Origin: Hydrotalea sp.
GTDB lineage: Bacteria > Bacteroidota > Bacteroidia > Chitinophagales > Chitinophagaceae
Length of the DNA: 64,000 bases
Reading direction: 5' to 3'
NCBI GenBank assembly: GCA_022402565.1
Contig: JAKRSC010000025.1
Coordinates: 1 to 64,000 of the forward strand
Shown: positions 50,871-62,212 of the stretch, piece by piece
How positions within the stretch are numbered: the first letter of the stretch is position 1
How the letters are laid out: every line of letters begins with the position of its first letter
The notes under the pieces: model-generated
Database searches by the model: none
What the model saw: only the letters and a program-made list of their open reading frames with translations
Told to the model about the DNA's origin: nothing
Translations under genes and position numbers: made by a program

Positions 50871-51911
50871 TTAATGGTGTCGAAGTCGGTGATTCTGTAA
50901 AACTGTGCTATCTGTTAGAGTAAATAAAAATGATTGTAACTGTCCCATTTCAAATGGGGTTAAAGAAATCCTATTTCTAACTAATGGATCTGTTCCTGGT
51001 GCTTGTACCACTCTATTTGAGTAATGATCAAATACATTAATAAGAGTTGGGAACCTACCATCATGTCCATAAGGAAACGTAAGTTGTACATTCCTTAAGC
51101 TAGGTACCATAAAACGAAGTGAATCTTCTTTATTTCCAGTTACAGCCATTCTCCCCACATCTCTTAAACCAGGATCTATAGGCATTCCAATATTTCTAAA
51201 ACTGAAATCTGTGAAGAAGGGCTCTGTATGGCATGAAATACATTTCTGTTGAAAAATTTCGTACCCAAATTGTTCAGATAAAGTAAAACTAGCCTCACCT
51301 CTTTTTACTTTATCATATTTGCTGTTGAAGCTTACTATTTGCAGCATATACTGGCTCAGGGCTTTCAGCACACTTGCTTCTGAAATATTTCTTGTTCCAA
51401 ATGCCTGTAAAAACAATACTGGATATTCTGGATCGTCTCTCAACTTTTTTAAAACATTGGCCATTGTTTCCCCCATTTCATTGGGCGCAGTAATGGGGTG
51501 GATAGGCTGCTCATCTAATTTATTAAACCTGCCATCCCAGTTAAATGAATTTCTCCAAGCTAAGTTAATTAATCCAGGTGGATTACGAGTAGAGCTTTGA
51601 TTATTTACTCCATGCGCTAACCCATGATCATTGTGTGTAAACCCTTCATGTTGCATATGACAATCGCCACAAGAAATACTATTATCAACACTAAACCGCT
51701 TATCATGAAACAGTTTCTTCCCCAATTCAAATCCTTGTTCAGTAAGTGGATTATCATGAAAAGGATAGGAAGGCATGGGCCAACCTTTTGGCACTTCAAA
51801 ACTTAAATAATCTGGCAATTCTACATCAGCACTCTTTCTACATGCGAATATGCCTAGTACTGCTACAGTTGTCAAAAAACAAATGACCCATATCGTCTTG
51901 AATTTATTCAT
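50871..51911 (-). CDS. di-haem cytochrome c peroxidase/MauG-like protein
   Basis: Exported di-haem protein of 346 aa, probably reducing hydrogen peroxide or acting on other substrates in the periplasm. After a hydrophobic N-terminus (about 5-23, possible lipid Cys24) come two haem c motifs: CGDCH (C81, C84, H85) and CISCH (C224, C227, H228), with the usual 140-residue spacing. FELGKKLFHDKRFS and LRNVQLTFPYGHDGRF are family stretches. The ATG at 51911 is chosen over an upstream one because the longer ORF adds a charged segment before the signal. The start overlaps the arfB end by eight bases. Confidence 0.92.
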   Translation of the reverse strand: MNKFKTIWVICFLTTVAVLGIFACRKSADVELPDYLSFEVPKGWPMPSYPFHDNPLTEQGFELGKKLFHDKRFSVDNSISCGDCHMQHEGFTHNDHGLAHGVNNQSSTRNPPGLINLAWRNSFNWDGRFNKLDEQPIHPITAPNEMGETMANVLKKLRDDPEYPVLFLQAFGTRNISEASVLKALSQYMLQIVSFNSKYDKVKRGEASFTLSEQFGYEIFQQKCISCHTEPFFTDFSFRNIGMPIDPGLRDVGRMAVTGNKEDSLRFMVPSLRNVQLTFPYGHDGRFPTLINVFDHYSNRVVQAPGTDPLVRNRISLTPFEMGQLQSFLFTLTDSTVLQNHRLRHH

Positions 51912-52308
51912 TTTTCCAATTCCAATTTCTATGTTGTTTTTGCTCACCTCGCTTCTTCTTTTGCTCCATGCGCATACGTACACTAGCTGGAGTAGGTGCT
52001 GTTGCTTTTCTTTCTTTTACTGGCTGTAATGCTTTTTGTAACATAGCATTTAACTTCTGTACGACTAACAATTTATTTTCTCTTTGTGTTCGAGCTTCCT
52101 GCGATTTAACCTGCAACTCACCATGTACAGTTAATTTATGCTGCCAATACTGCTCAACGCGTTTTTTCTGAACATCATCTAACAACCTTGAACCAAACAC
52201 ATGCCATGAGCCCTGCACCATGGTCTCCACCTTGTTTACATGCTGCCCACCCTTGCCTCCACTTCTGGCAGTTTGAAAAACTATTTCAGATCGAATATCT
52301 ATCTTCAC
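51904..52308 (-). CDS. arfB: peptidyl-tRNA hydrolase ArfB (YaeJ-like)
   Basis: Ribosome-rescue factor of 134 aa. The catalytic GGQ lies in ARSGGKGGQHVNKVET at residues about 15-30, and a basic C-terminal tail (EQKKKRGEQKQHRNWNWKNE) would enter the empty mRNA channel of stalled ribosomes. It lacks the stop-codon recognition domain of release factors. Length fits the family. It overlaps the cytochrome peroxidase gene by eight bases and is divergent from dtd, with a 27-base gap. Confidence 0.95.
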   Translation of the reverse strand: MKIDIRSEIVFQTARSGGKGGQHVNKVETMVQGSWHVFGSRLLDDVQKKRVEQYWQHKLTVHGELQVKSQEARTQRENKLLVVQKLNAMLQKALQPVKERKATAPTPASVRMRMEQKKKRGEQKQHRNWNWKNE

Positions 52309-52335
52309 CCTTTAAAGGTACTAGTAGTTTAGCTT

Positions 52336-52788
52336 ATGCGTGCAGTTGTACAAAGAGTTCGCCATGCTTCCGTAGAAATTGATGGACAAACTAAAGGCGC
52401 AATTGAAACTGGCTTATTGGTTTTTCTTGGAATTGAAGATGCCGACCAACAAGCCGACGTTGATTGGCTGAGCCAGAAAATTGCTCAACTAAGGATTTTT
52501 GATGATGAAAATGGGGTGATGAATAAAAGCGTACTGGATATAGGTGGAAATATTTTGCTCATCAGTCAATTCACGCTGCATGCCAGCACCAAAAAAGGAA
52601 ACAGACCTTCCTACATCAAAGCATCTAAACCCGACCATGCAATTCCATTATATGAAGCCATGATAGCTGCTTTGGAGAAATGCCTTGGTAAACAAATAGC
52701 AACAGGCAGTTTTGGAGCCGATATGCAAGTGAACTTGTTGAATAATGGACCAGTTACAATTTTTATAGACACCCAAAATAAGGAATAA
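52336..52788 (+). CDS. dtd: D-aminoacyl-tRNA deacylase
   Basis: Quality-control enzyme of 150 aa that hydrolyses D-aminoacyl-tRNA. The start MRAVVQRVRHASVEIDG, the central LISQFTLHASTKKGNRPSY (SQxT motif) and the C-terminal NNGPVTIFIDT with the Gly-cisPro chirality check (GPV) are diagnostic. The stop is followed after one base by the ATG of the MazG-like gene, so the two are co-transcribed. Confidence 0.96.
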   Translation: MRAVVQRVRHASVEIDGQTKGAIETGLLVFLGIEDADQQADVDWLSQKIAQLRIFDDENGVMNKSVLDIGGNILLISQFTLHASTKKGNRPSYIKASKPDHAIPLYEAMIAALEKCLGKQIATGSFGADMQVNLLNNGPVTIFIDTQNKE

Positions 52789-52789
52789 A

Positions 52790-53143
52790 ATGAGCATACA
52801 AGAAGCCCAAGAACGTGTAAATCAATGGATTCAAACTCTAGGTGTGAAATACTTTCATGAACTAACAAATACGGCTATTTTAATGGAAGAAGTAGGTGAA
52901 ATGAGTCGACTAATGGCTAGAATGTATGGAGAGCAATCCTTTAAAAAATCTGATCCCCTTGCAAACGCTTCCCAAGAGGAAAAGAAACAAGCTTTAGCAG
53001 ATGAAATGGCCGATGTTCTTTGGGTATTACTTTGCCTAGCTAACCAAACTGGCATTCGTTTAGACCAGGCGCTAGAAGCTAATCTCGCTAAAAAAACACA
53101 GCGCGATTTTGATAGGCATATCAATAACCCGAAACTTCAATAA
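52790..53143 (+). CDS. MazG-like nucleotide pyrophosphohydrolase
   Basis: Small all-helical NTP pyrophosphohydrolase of 117 aa. The MazG metal site is seen as ILMEEVGEMSRLM (ExxE pattern, about residues 29-34) and the later ALADEMADVLWVLLCLANQTGI (ExxD, about 69-74). Members hydrolyse (d)NTPs to monophosphates, often damaged or non-canonical ones. One base separates it from dtd. Which nucleotide it prefers is unknown. Confidence 0.92.
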   Translation: MSIQEAQERVNQWIQTLGVKYFHELTNTAILMEEVGEMSRLMARMYGEQSFKKSDPLANASQEEKKQALADEMADVLWVLLCLANQTGIRLDQALEANLAKKTQRDFDRHINNPKLQ

Positions 53144-53178
53144 GGCGGTCTAAAAATGGGCTTTCATGGCTGTTTAAC

Positions 53179-53186
53179 TATATTTG
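53179..53186 (+). promoter_or_regulatory. -7 promoter box of the glycyl-tRNA synthetase gene
   Basis: TATATTTG fits TAnnTTTG and ends seven bases before the ATG at 53194, predicting a leader of only a few bases. Confidence 0.5.
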
Positions 53187-53193
53187 CAGCCTT

Positions 53194-54654
53194 ATGAGTA
53201 CAACGGCAGACAATCAATTCCAGCAAATAATATCTCACGCCAAAGAATATGGCTTTGTTTTTCCAAGTAGTGAAATTTATGATGGCTTAAGTGCGGTGTA
53301 CGATTACGGTCCGTATGGATCTGAATTGAAGAAGAATATTCGTGACTACTGGTGGAAAAGTATGACCCAAATGCATGAAAACATTGTGGGTATTGACGCT
53401 GCAATTTTCATGCACCCAACTACCTGGAAGGCTAGCGGACACGTTGATAATTTCAGCGACCCCATGATTGATAACAAGGATAGCAAAAAGCGCTATCGTG
53501 TTGACCACTTGATTGAGCAATTCGCCGATAAGCTTTCTGAGTCTGGAAAGGAAGAACAAGCAAAAGAAATCCTGCATCAAATGGATGCTCTGCTTGCTGC
53601 AGAAAATTTTCAAGGTTTACTAGAGTTAATTCAGAATAATAAAATTGCATGTAGCGTAAGTGGAACTTGTAACTGGACTGATATCAGACAGTTTAACCTC
53701 ATGTTTGATACTAAAATGGGTTCTGTTTCTGATGATGCTGATACCATTTACCTGAGACCAGAAACAGCGCAAGGTATTTTTGTGAACTTTTTGAATGTGC
53801 AGAAAACTGCACGCATGAAAATTCCTTTTGGAATTGCACAAACCGGAAAAGCATTTCGTAATGAAATCGTTGCACGTCAATTTATTTTTAGAATGCGCGA
53901 ATTTGAACAAATGGAAATGCAATTCTTTGTTCGTCCGGGTACCCAAATGAAATGGTACGAATATTGGAAAGAAGAAAGAATGAAGTGGCACTTGAGCTTG
54001 GGCTTACCAGCTGAAAAATATCGATTCCACAACCACGTTAAGCTTGCGCACTATGCAGATGCAGCCTTAGATATTGAATTTGAATTTCCATTTGGGTTTA
54101 AAGAGGTAGAAGGAATTCACTCTAGAACCGATTACGACTTGCGCAGACACCAAGAATTTAGCAAAAAGAAAATGCAATACTTTGATGCTGATACAGATGA
54201 GCAAGGCAAGCCTTATGGAAACTATATTCCTTATGTTGTTGAAACTTCTATTGGCCTAGATCGTATGTTTTTGTTGGTATTAAGCCATGCATACCAAGAG
54301 GAAAAATTAACAAAAGAAGATGGTTCAACTGATGAACGCGTTGTCTTAAAAATTCCTCCAAAAATTGCACCTGTTAAATTGGCAATTCTTCCTTTAACGA
54401 AAAAAGATGGTCTTCCGGAAATTGCTAGAGCTTTAATGGATACCTGCAAGCCTTACTTCAAATGTTTTTACGAAGAAAAAGATGCAATTGGAAAACGCTA
54501 CCGACGACAAGATGCTATTGGCACTCCTTTCTGTGTAACCATTGATCACCAAACAAAAGAAGACAATACGGTTACTATTCGTCACCGCGATAGTATGCAA
54601 CAGGAAAGAGTGAAGCTGGAAGATGTGAAAAGCATTGTGATGCAGGCGCTATAA
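53194..54654 (+). CDS. glyS: glycine-tRNA ligase, single-chain type
   Basis: Class II aminoacyl-tRNA synthetase of 486 aa, of the alpha2 single-chain kind found in Archaea, eukaryotes and many bacteria, not the alpha2beta2 E. coli type. Motifs: FPSSEIYDGLSAVYDYGPYG at the N-terminus, the glycine-specific RPETAQGIFVNFLN, motif 2 KAFRNEIVARQFIFRMREFEQ, and motif 3 VVETSIGLDRMFL. The anticodon-binding domain starts about 395 (APVKLAILPLTKKDGL). A helical insertion (about 95-160) between motif 1 and the glycine site is normal for this type. Its end overlaps the alkyltransferase-like gene by six bases. Confidence 0.96.
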   Translation: MSTTADNQFQQIISHAKEYGFVFPSSEIYDGLSAVYDYGPYGSELKKNIRDYWWKSMTQMHENIVGIDAAIFMHPTTWKASGHVDNFSDPMIDNKDSKKRYRVDHLIEQFADKLSESGKEEQAKEILHQMDALLAAENFQGLLELIQNNKIACSVSGTCNWTDIRQFNLMFDTKMGSVSDDADTIYLRPETAQGIFVNFLNVQKTARMKIPFGIAQTGKAFRNEIVARQFIFRMREFEQMEMQFFVRPGTQMKWYEYWKEERMKWHLSLGLPAEKYRFHNHVKLAHYADAALDIEFEFPFGFKEVEGIHSRTDYDLRRHQEFSKKKMQYFDADTDEQGKPYGNYIPYVVETSIGLDRMFLLVLSHAYQEEKLTKEDGSTDERVVLKIPPKIAPVKLAILPLTKKDGLPEIARALMDTCKPYFKCFYEEKDAIGKRYRRQDAIGTPFCVTIDHQTKEDNTVTIRHRDSMQQERVKLEDVKSIVMQAL

Positions 54655-55026
54655 CAACTTGTCAATTTCTGTTTGAGGATCCCAGAATAATTCTTTGAAG
54701 CGAACAACCTGGTTGTCTTTCACTTCTATACCTTCAGACTGAAGTAGTTCTTCCATGCGAGTAGGTGTTTCAAAATGCATCTTACCACTTAGTAATCCTT
54801 GTCGGTTGACTATTCTATGGGCAGGCACAGGTGGTTCAACTATATGAGAAGCATTCATTGCCCAACCAACCATACGAGCACTACTTCCTGTTCCTAAATA
54901 TTTTGCAATAGCCCCATAGGTGCTCACTCTACCATAAGGTACTAATCGAACTACAGCAAAAACCAATTCAAAAAAACTCTCTGAAAAATTTTTATCTCTA
55001 AATGTGTAAACTGGCAATTTCGACAT
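54649..55026 (-). CDS. alkyltransferase-like (ATL) protein
   Basis: A 125-aa protein of the MGMT/Ogt fold. The methyl-acceptor motif PCHR of true O6-alkylguanine-DNA alkyltransferases is PAHR here (Ala69 in VPAHRIVNRQG), so it cannot take up alkyl groups. Such ATL proteins bind O6-alkylguanine and hand it to nucleotide excision repair. The preceding helix-turn-helix with RMVGWAMNAS holds the arginine finger region. It sits near mfd, which also feeds excision repair, though the FNR gene lies between. The gene overlaps the 3' end of the glycyl-tRNA synthetase gene by six bases. Confidence 0.9.
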   Translation of the reverse strand: MSKLPVYTFRDKNFSESFFELVFAVVRLVPYGRVSTYGAIAKYLGTGSSARMVGWAMNASHIVEPPVPAHRIVNRQGLLSGKMHFETPTRMEELLQSEGIEVKDNQVVRFKELFWDPQTEIDKLL

Positions 55027-55036
55027 AAAACATTTC

Positions 55037-55792
55037 TTATCCGTATAACTCTAAATGCACATCCTCTTTCGTATAGCCCATAGCAAGAATGCGCGCTTTT
55101 GCTTCATCAATCATTTCCTTCCATCCACATAAATAAAAATAGGCAGACGCAGGCTTTCCTTCATTAAATTCGGGATGTTGTTTTACAAGCTGTTCATATA
55201 CACCATGCACATACCCTACATGACTGCCATCAGGTACATCTTGCTCTCTAGAAAAACATGGATGATGATAAAAACCTGACATCTCTTTTTCCAACTGCTT
55301 CAGCTCAGGCCCATACAAACAGTCGCCAAATGTTCTACAACCAAATACCAAATGGATTTTTTTGTGAGGAATATTTAGCCGATGAATATGATGTACCATA
55401 GAGCGGAAAGGTGCGATACCTGTTCCTGTACAAATAAAATATAAGTCTCTATCTATGTTTTCAGGCAAAACAAACTTTCCTTGTGGGCCACGCAATAACA
55501 ATTCAGAACCCTCTTCAACAGAAACATCTTCAAACAAATACCTGGTTCCTAATCCCCCTTCTAATCGCACAATAACCAATTCAATAGTATTGGTGCCATC
55601 TGGCCAAGAGGCAATAGAATAGCTTCTCCAGCGCTTATTCTTTTTCTCATGAATAGGTAAATCAAGTGTTACGAATTGTCCAGGCTCAAAAGGAAAATCA
55701 TTCACTTCAGTTAATTCCAACCAAAACCTTCGTGTTTGAGCGGTTGCTTGCTCAATTCGAGTGACTCTTGCCTTTTGCCAGGGTTGCAACAT
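55037..55792 (-). CDS. ferredoxin-NADP+ reductase-like flavoprotein
   Basis: FAD-dependent oxidoreductase of 251 aa. FAD domain (about 1-105): PGQFVTLDLP, RSYSIASWPDG. NAD(P) domain: FICTGTGIAPFRSMV (about 120-135), HLVFGCRTFGDCLY, and a C-terminal YFYLCGWKEMIDEA. It transfers electrons between NADPH and ferredoxin/flavodoxin or a similar acceptor. It lacks the iron-sulfur domain of oxygenase reductases. It might support the ferredoxin-dependent KorA system, but they are not adjacent. Its start overlaps the upstream region of mfd, which is divergent. Confidence 0.88.
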   Translation of the reverse strand: MLQPWQKARVTRIEQATAQTRRFWLELTEVNDFPFEPGQFVTLDLPIHEKKNKRWRSYSIASWPDGTNTIELVIVRLEGGLGTRYLFEDVSVEEGSELLLRGPQGKFVLPENIDRDLYFICTGTGIAPFRSMVHHIHRLNIPHKKIHLVFGCRTFGDCLYGPELKQLEKEMSGFYHHPCFSREQDVPDGSHVGYVHGVYEQLVKQHPEFNEGKPASAYFYLCGWKEMIDEAKARILAMGYTKEDVHLELYG

Positions 55793-55873
55793 AATCCGAA
55801 ATTTTATTCAAGTTAACTTTTTTAAACGATTCAACCGTTTCAAGTGTTCATTCTACATTCTTAACCAAACCCT

Positions 55874-55881
55874 TACTTTTG
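55874..55881 (+). promoter_or_regulatory. -7 promoter box of mfd
   Basis: TACTTTTG fits TAnnTTTG and lies 17 bases before the ATG at 55899. Confidence 0.45.
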
Positions 55882-55898
55882 CAGCCCTAAGGTTGGAG

Positions 55899-58800
55899 AT
55901 GACGAATTTGGGAGCACTTTTGGACGCCTTGAATAAAACACCCCAGTTACAGCAGCTGGTGAACGCTATTCTATTCCCTCAAACGACCCAAGAACATATT
56001 TATTTGCAGGGCCTACAAGGAAGCAGTTCAGCTTTGGTTTTGAGTGCATTGTTCCATCAGCTCAAACAGCAAGAAGAAAAATCACCGCTACAGGTTGTTA
56101 TTTTAAATGATGCAGAAGAAGCAGCTTATTTCCACAACACACTAGAGAGCCTAACGCAAGCTCTTAATCTTTTTTATTTCCCTTCTTCCTTCAAGAATAG
56201 AAAAAACTTTTCATTGCTCAATAGCAGTCATGTGATGCTTCGAACAGAAGCACTTACTCATTTAGCAGCTGGCAGCAATGGTATTGTTATAACTTATCCT
56301 GAAGCTTTGTTTGAGAAAGTAGTTCTTCCTAAAACACTCACCAATAATATCATCTATATTAAGTCGAATGATACTTTACAAATTGATAGTATCATGGAGC
56401 TCTTGGTGATGTATGGGTTTAGCAGAACTGATTTTGTATACGAACCTGGACAGTTTGCGCTGCGTGGAGGCATATTAGATATTTATTCTTTTGGCAACGA
56501 TAAGCCTTATCGCATTGAATTATTTGGAAATGAAGTAGACTCTATTCGCATATTTGATCCTGAAACACAATTGAGTGAGAGAAAACTCACCCAAGTAAGT
56601 ATTATTCCGAATATTGATACCCAGTTTGAAAGCAATGAAAAAGTTTCTTTTATTGACTTTTTGACCAACAAAGCAATTTTTTGGATTAAGGATTGGGATA
56701 TTGTAATCGAAAAACTGGAACAACAAGAAGATGACCTAGCTGCCTTCATGTCATTTTGGAAAACGAAGAATGAAGAGCCTGAAGAAGAAGAAGACCATTT
56801 AACCAGATTAAAAGAAGTACATACTGAAGATTTTGTACCAGCAGCAACTTTAAACAGAGGTGTGCAAACACAACAAACCATAGAGTTTGGTTATCGTCCG
56901 CATTTAGCAAAAGAAGAAATTAGTTTTTCTACACAAGTACAACCAGCCTTCAATAGGCAGTTTGACTTGCTCATTAACGACTTGAAGCAAAAAGAGTCCT
57001 CTGGATATACTATTTATTTGTTTGCCGACCAGGTTAAACAATTAGAACGGCTGTACAGCATCTTCCAAGATTTACAAACAAATATCAACTTTACACCTGT
57101 ACCAGCATCCATTCACGAAGGATTCCTGTTTCACGATATAAAAGCAATTTGTTATACAGATCACCAAATTTTTCAACGATATCATAAATATAAAGTCAAG
57201 CAAGCGTATAATAAAAACAAAGCGCTAACGCTAAAAACATTACGCGATTTGCAGCCGGGCGATTTTGTAACTCATATCGATCATGGAGTTGGTACTTATA
57301 GTGGTTTGCAAAAAATTGAAGTCAACGGTAAAACACAAGAGGCTGTTAGAATTATTTATAAAGACAGCGACATTTTATATGTAAATATCAACTCACTTCA
57401 TAAAATTTCTAAATACACTGGGAAAGAAGGTACTGTTCCAAAAATTAATAAGCTAGGCAGCGATGTATGGAACAGATTAAAGGAAAAAACAAAAGCAAAA
57501 GTTAAAGAAATTGCTTTTGACCTGATTAAATTATACGCTCAAAGAAAGGCACAGGAAGGATTTGCACACTCACCCGACAACTATTTACAAACCGAATTAG
57601 AGGCTAGTTTCATCTATGAGGATACACCAGACCAAAGCAAGGCTACAGCAGATGTAAAAAAAGATATGGAGAGCTCTTCTCCAATGGACCGCTTAGTATG
57701 TGGAGATGTTGGATTTGGCAAAACCGAAGTTGCTATACGTGCAGCATTTAAGACCTGTGTAGATGGTAAACAAGCAGCTGTTCTTGTACCAACAACCATT
57801 CTTGCATTTCAGCATTATAAAACGTTCAAAGAACGTTTAAAAGATTTTCCTGTAACAGTAGATTATATCAATCGTTTTAAAACTTCCAAAGAGAAAAAAG
57901 AAACACTTCAAAAATTAGCTGAGGGAAAGATTGATATTATTGTTGGTACACATGGGTTATTAGGTAAAGACGTGCAGTTCAAAAATCTTGGGTTAATGGT
58001 GATTGATGAAGAGCAAAAATTTGGAGTCGCCCACAAGGAAAAATTAAAAACACTTAAAACCAATGTTGACTGCTTAACACTAACTGCCACTCCTATCCCT
58101 CGTACATTACAATTCAGTTTAATGGGTGCGCGTGATTTGAGTGTTATGAATACTCCTCCACCAAATCGTCAGCCTATTCAGACTGAAGTGCAAGTGTTTA
58201 ATGATGAATTTATTCGCGATGCCATTTATTATGAAACCAATAGAGGCGGACAAGTATTCTTCATCCACAACAGAGTACAAGGTTTACCAGAAATGGCCGC
58301 ATTAATCCAAGCACAATGTCCAGACTTGAGTGTTTCTTATGCTCACGGGCAAATGGAGGGACATGAATTAGAAGAGCGCATACTTGATTTTGTTGAGAAG
58401 AAATATGATGTATTGGTTTGTACTAATATTGTAGAAAGTGGTGTTGACATCCCCAATGTGAATACGATTATTGTAAACAATGCCCATCAATTTGGATTAA
58501 GTGATTTACATCAATTAAGGGGTCGTGTAGGAAGGAGCAATAAAAAAGCATTTTGTTATTTACTTGCACCACCTATGAAAACCTTACCAACTGATTCAAG
58601 AAAACGCCTTCAAACTTTAGAACAATTCAGTGATTTAGGAAGTGGATTTCAAATTGCGATGCGCGATTTAGATATTAGAGGTGCTGGTAACATGCTTGGT
58701 GGTGAGCAAAGCGGATTTATGGCGGAGATAGGATTTGAAATGTATCAGAAAATTTTAGATGAAGCCATTCGCGAATTAAAACGTACTTCATTTAAAGAAT

Positions 58801-59330
58801 TATTCAAAGAAGAAATCACACGTCAAGATGACTTCGTGTCGGATTGTACAATTGACACTGATCTTGAAATCTTAATTCCAGATGAATATGTAGAAAGTAT
58901 TTCAGAAAGATTAAGTTTATACACTCGTTTAGATCAATGTGAAAAGGATGAAGAGCTAGATGATTTTCACCGAGAACTGTTAGATCGTTTTGGTCCGGTG
59001 CCACAGCAAGTAGAGGACTTATTTAGAACGGTTAGGTGCAGGTGGAAAGCTATTGAACTTGGTTTTGAAAAAATGAGTTTAAAGCAAGAAACACTGCGTT
59101 GTTATTTCATTAATAAAAATGATTCGCCCTATTTTGAATCGGACATATTCAAAAAAATTCTGAGTTATTTACAAACAAGCACCAACCAAGCAAGGCTCAA
59201 GCAAGTTGGTAAAAACTTCCTATTAGTTGTTGACTATGTCAAAAATATGGACGATATGGAACGATTCCTTCATAGAATGCATGTGGCTGTTGTACCAAAA
59301 AAAACTTCCCCTGAAAAACAGGAGAAGTAA
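55899..59330 (+). CDS. mfd: transcription-repair coupling factor
   Basis: DNA translocase of 1143 aa that removes stalled RNA polymerase and recruits UvrA. Domains in order: UvrB-like N-terminal region (to about 340), RNA-polymerase-binding CarD-like domain (about 455-515, LQPGDFVTHIDHGVGTYSGL), RecG-like helicase with Walker A CGDVGFGKTEVA, DEEQ in VIDEEQKFGV, TATPIPRTLQFS, the QLRGRVGRS motif, and the C-terminal UvrA-inhibiting domain. Length is standard. The ATG at 55899 is taken since the 46 upstream codons overlap the FNR gene start and the promoter box. Confidence 0.97.
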   Translation: MTNLGALLDALNKTPQLQQLVNAILFPQTTQEHIYLQGLQGSSSALVLSALFHQLKQQEEKSPLQVVILNDAEEAAYFHNTLESLTQALNLFYFPSSFKNRKNFSLLNSSHVMLRTEALTHLAAGSNGIVITYPEALFEKVVLPKTLTNNIIYIKSNDTLQIDSIMELLVMYGFSRTDFVYEPGQFALRGGILDIYSFGNDKPYRIELFGNEVDSIRIFDPETQLSERKLTQVSIIPNIDTQFESNEKVSFIDFLTNKAIFWIKDWDIVIEKLEQQEDDLAAFMSFWKTKNEEPEEEEDHLTRLKEVHTEDFVPAATLNRGVQTQQTIEFGYRPHLAKEEISFSTQVQPAFNRQFDLLINDLKQKESSGYTIYLFADQVKQLERLYSIFQDLQTNINFTPVPASIHEGFLFHDIKAICYTDHQIFQRYHKYKVKQAYNKNKALTLKTLRDLQPGDFVTHIDHGVGTYSGLQKIEVNGKTQEAVRIIYKDSDILYVNINSLHKISKYTGKEGTVPKINKLGSDVWNRLKEKTKAKVKEIAFDLIKLYAQRKAQEGFAHSPDNYLQTELEASFIYEDTPDQSKATADVKKDMESSSPMDRLVCGDVGFGKTEVAIRAAFKTCVDGKQAAVLVPTTILAFQHYKTFKERLKDFPVTVDYINRFKTSKEKKETLQKLAEGKIDIIVGTHGLLGKDVQFKNLGLMVIDEEQKFGVAHKEKLKTLKTNVDCLTLTATPIPRTLQFSLMGARDLSVMNTPPPNRQPIQTEVQVFNDEFIRDAIYYETNRGGQVFFIHNRVQGLPEMAALIQAQCPDLSVSYAHGQMEGHELEERILDFVEKKYDVLVCTNIVESGVDIPNVNTIIVNNAHQFGLSDLHQLRGRVGRSNKKAFCYLLAPPMKTLPTDSRKRLQTLEQFSDLGSGFQIAMRDLDIRGAGNMLGGEQSGFMAEIGFEMYQKILDEAIRELKRTSFKELFKEEITRQDDFVSDCTIDTDLEILIPDEYVESISERLSLYTRLDQCEKDEELDDFHRELLDRFGPVPQQVEDLFRTVRCRWKAIELGFEKMSLKQETLRCYFINKNDSPYFESDIFKKILSYLQTSTNQARLKQVGKNFLLVVDYVKNMDDMERFLHRMHVAVVPKKTSPEKQEK

Positions 59331-59356
59331 GCTAAGTAAAAATTATTTACAAACTA

Positions 59357-61348
<1,992 letters not shown>

Positions 61349-61452
61349 TTAAACGATCCCATTTCCGGGAGGTGGGCGAAAATACAGTTTTTAAAGGGGT
61401 TTTCCGCCTGAAAAATGAGCTATTTATCCACCTTTGAACTTGGCTACCAAAC

Positions 61453-61487
61453 AAAAAAAATCCCCGAAATAACCTGGTATTTCGGGG
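61453..61487 (-). terminator. terminator after the OmpR-type regulator gene
   Basis: CCCCGAAATA (61462-61471) pairs with TATTTCGGGG (61478-61487); the minus-strand T-run is at 61460-61453. It isolates the regulator gene from gyrB. Confidence 0.9.
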
Positions 61488-61513
61488 TGTATACATAGGA
61501 TATATCCATTATG

Positions 61514-62212
61514 TTAAGGAGCCACCAAACGGAAGCCATTTCCGTGGATATTCACAATTTCAATTTGACTGTCTTCTTTGAGGTATTTACGTAACTTGGC
61601 AATATAAACATCCATACTTCTTCCGTTGAAATAGGTATCGCTACCCCATATTTTTTTGAGGGCTCTTTCTCTTGGTAACAAGTCGTTCTTATGATCTGCA
61701 AGTAAACGAAGCAACTCATTCTCCTTAGGAGAAAGGGTTTGTGATTTTCCGTTGATGCTAAGTACCCTAAGTTTTGGATTGAAATGATACTCTCCCAACT
61801 GAAACTCCTTATTCTCTTGAGTTGTCATTTGCTCCTCATTACGCTTAATGATTGCCCTAATCTTCATTAACAACACCTCGCTATCGAAAGGCTTTGTGAT
61901 ATAGTCATCCGCTCCCAATCTATATCCATTTAAGATATCTTCTTTCATAGTTTTTGCACTCAAAAAGAAAAGAGGAATTTCTGGATCTATATCGCGAATT
62001 TCTTCAGCTAAGGTGAATCCATCTACATTAGGCATCATGACATCCAACAAACAGATATCAAATTTTTCTCTTTGAAAGGCAGCTAATCCCAACCTTCCGT
62101 CTCTTTCTAAAACCACATCAAACTCAGACAGTTCCAAATAGTTTTTTAGAACCATACCCAAGTTGGTATCATCTTCACACAATAACACTTTATAGCGCTT
62201 CTTATCTTCCAT
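61514..62212 (-). CDS. OmpR-family response regulator
   Basis: Response regulator of 232 aa. Receiver: acidic pair in LCEDDTNLG (residues 13-15), phospho-acceptor D57 in DICLLDVMMP, Thr/Ser in FFLSAKT, Lys in ITKPFDSE. DNA-binding winged helix: about 140-232, ending NGRSMDVYIAKLRKYL and IVNIHGNGFRLVAP. Bacteroidota RprY-type regulators look like this. No histidine kinase gene is adjacent, so the partner is elsewhere. A strong terminator follows. Regulon unknown. Confidence 0.92.
   Translation of the reverse strand: MEDKKRYKVLLCEDDTNLGMVLKNYLELSEFDVVLERDGRLGLAAFQREKFDICLLDVMMPNVDGFTLAEEIRDIDPEIPLFFLSAKTMKEDILNGYRLGADDYITKPFDSEVLLMKIRAIIKRNEEQMTTQENKEFQLGEYHFNPKLRVLSINGKSQTLSPKENELLRLLADHKNDLLPRERALKKIWGSDTYFNGRSMDVYIAKLRKYLKEDSQIEIVNIHGNGFRLVAP

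Noticed and set aside
59281-59350. Hairpin near the end of mfd as a strong terminator
   Set aside because: Stem CTTCCCCTG/CAGGAGAAG is imperfect and no T-run follows; not listed as a terminator.
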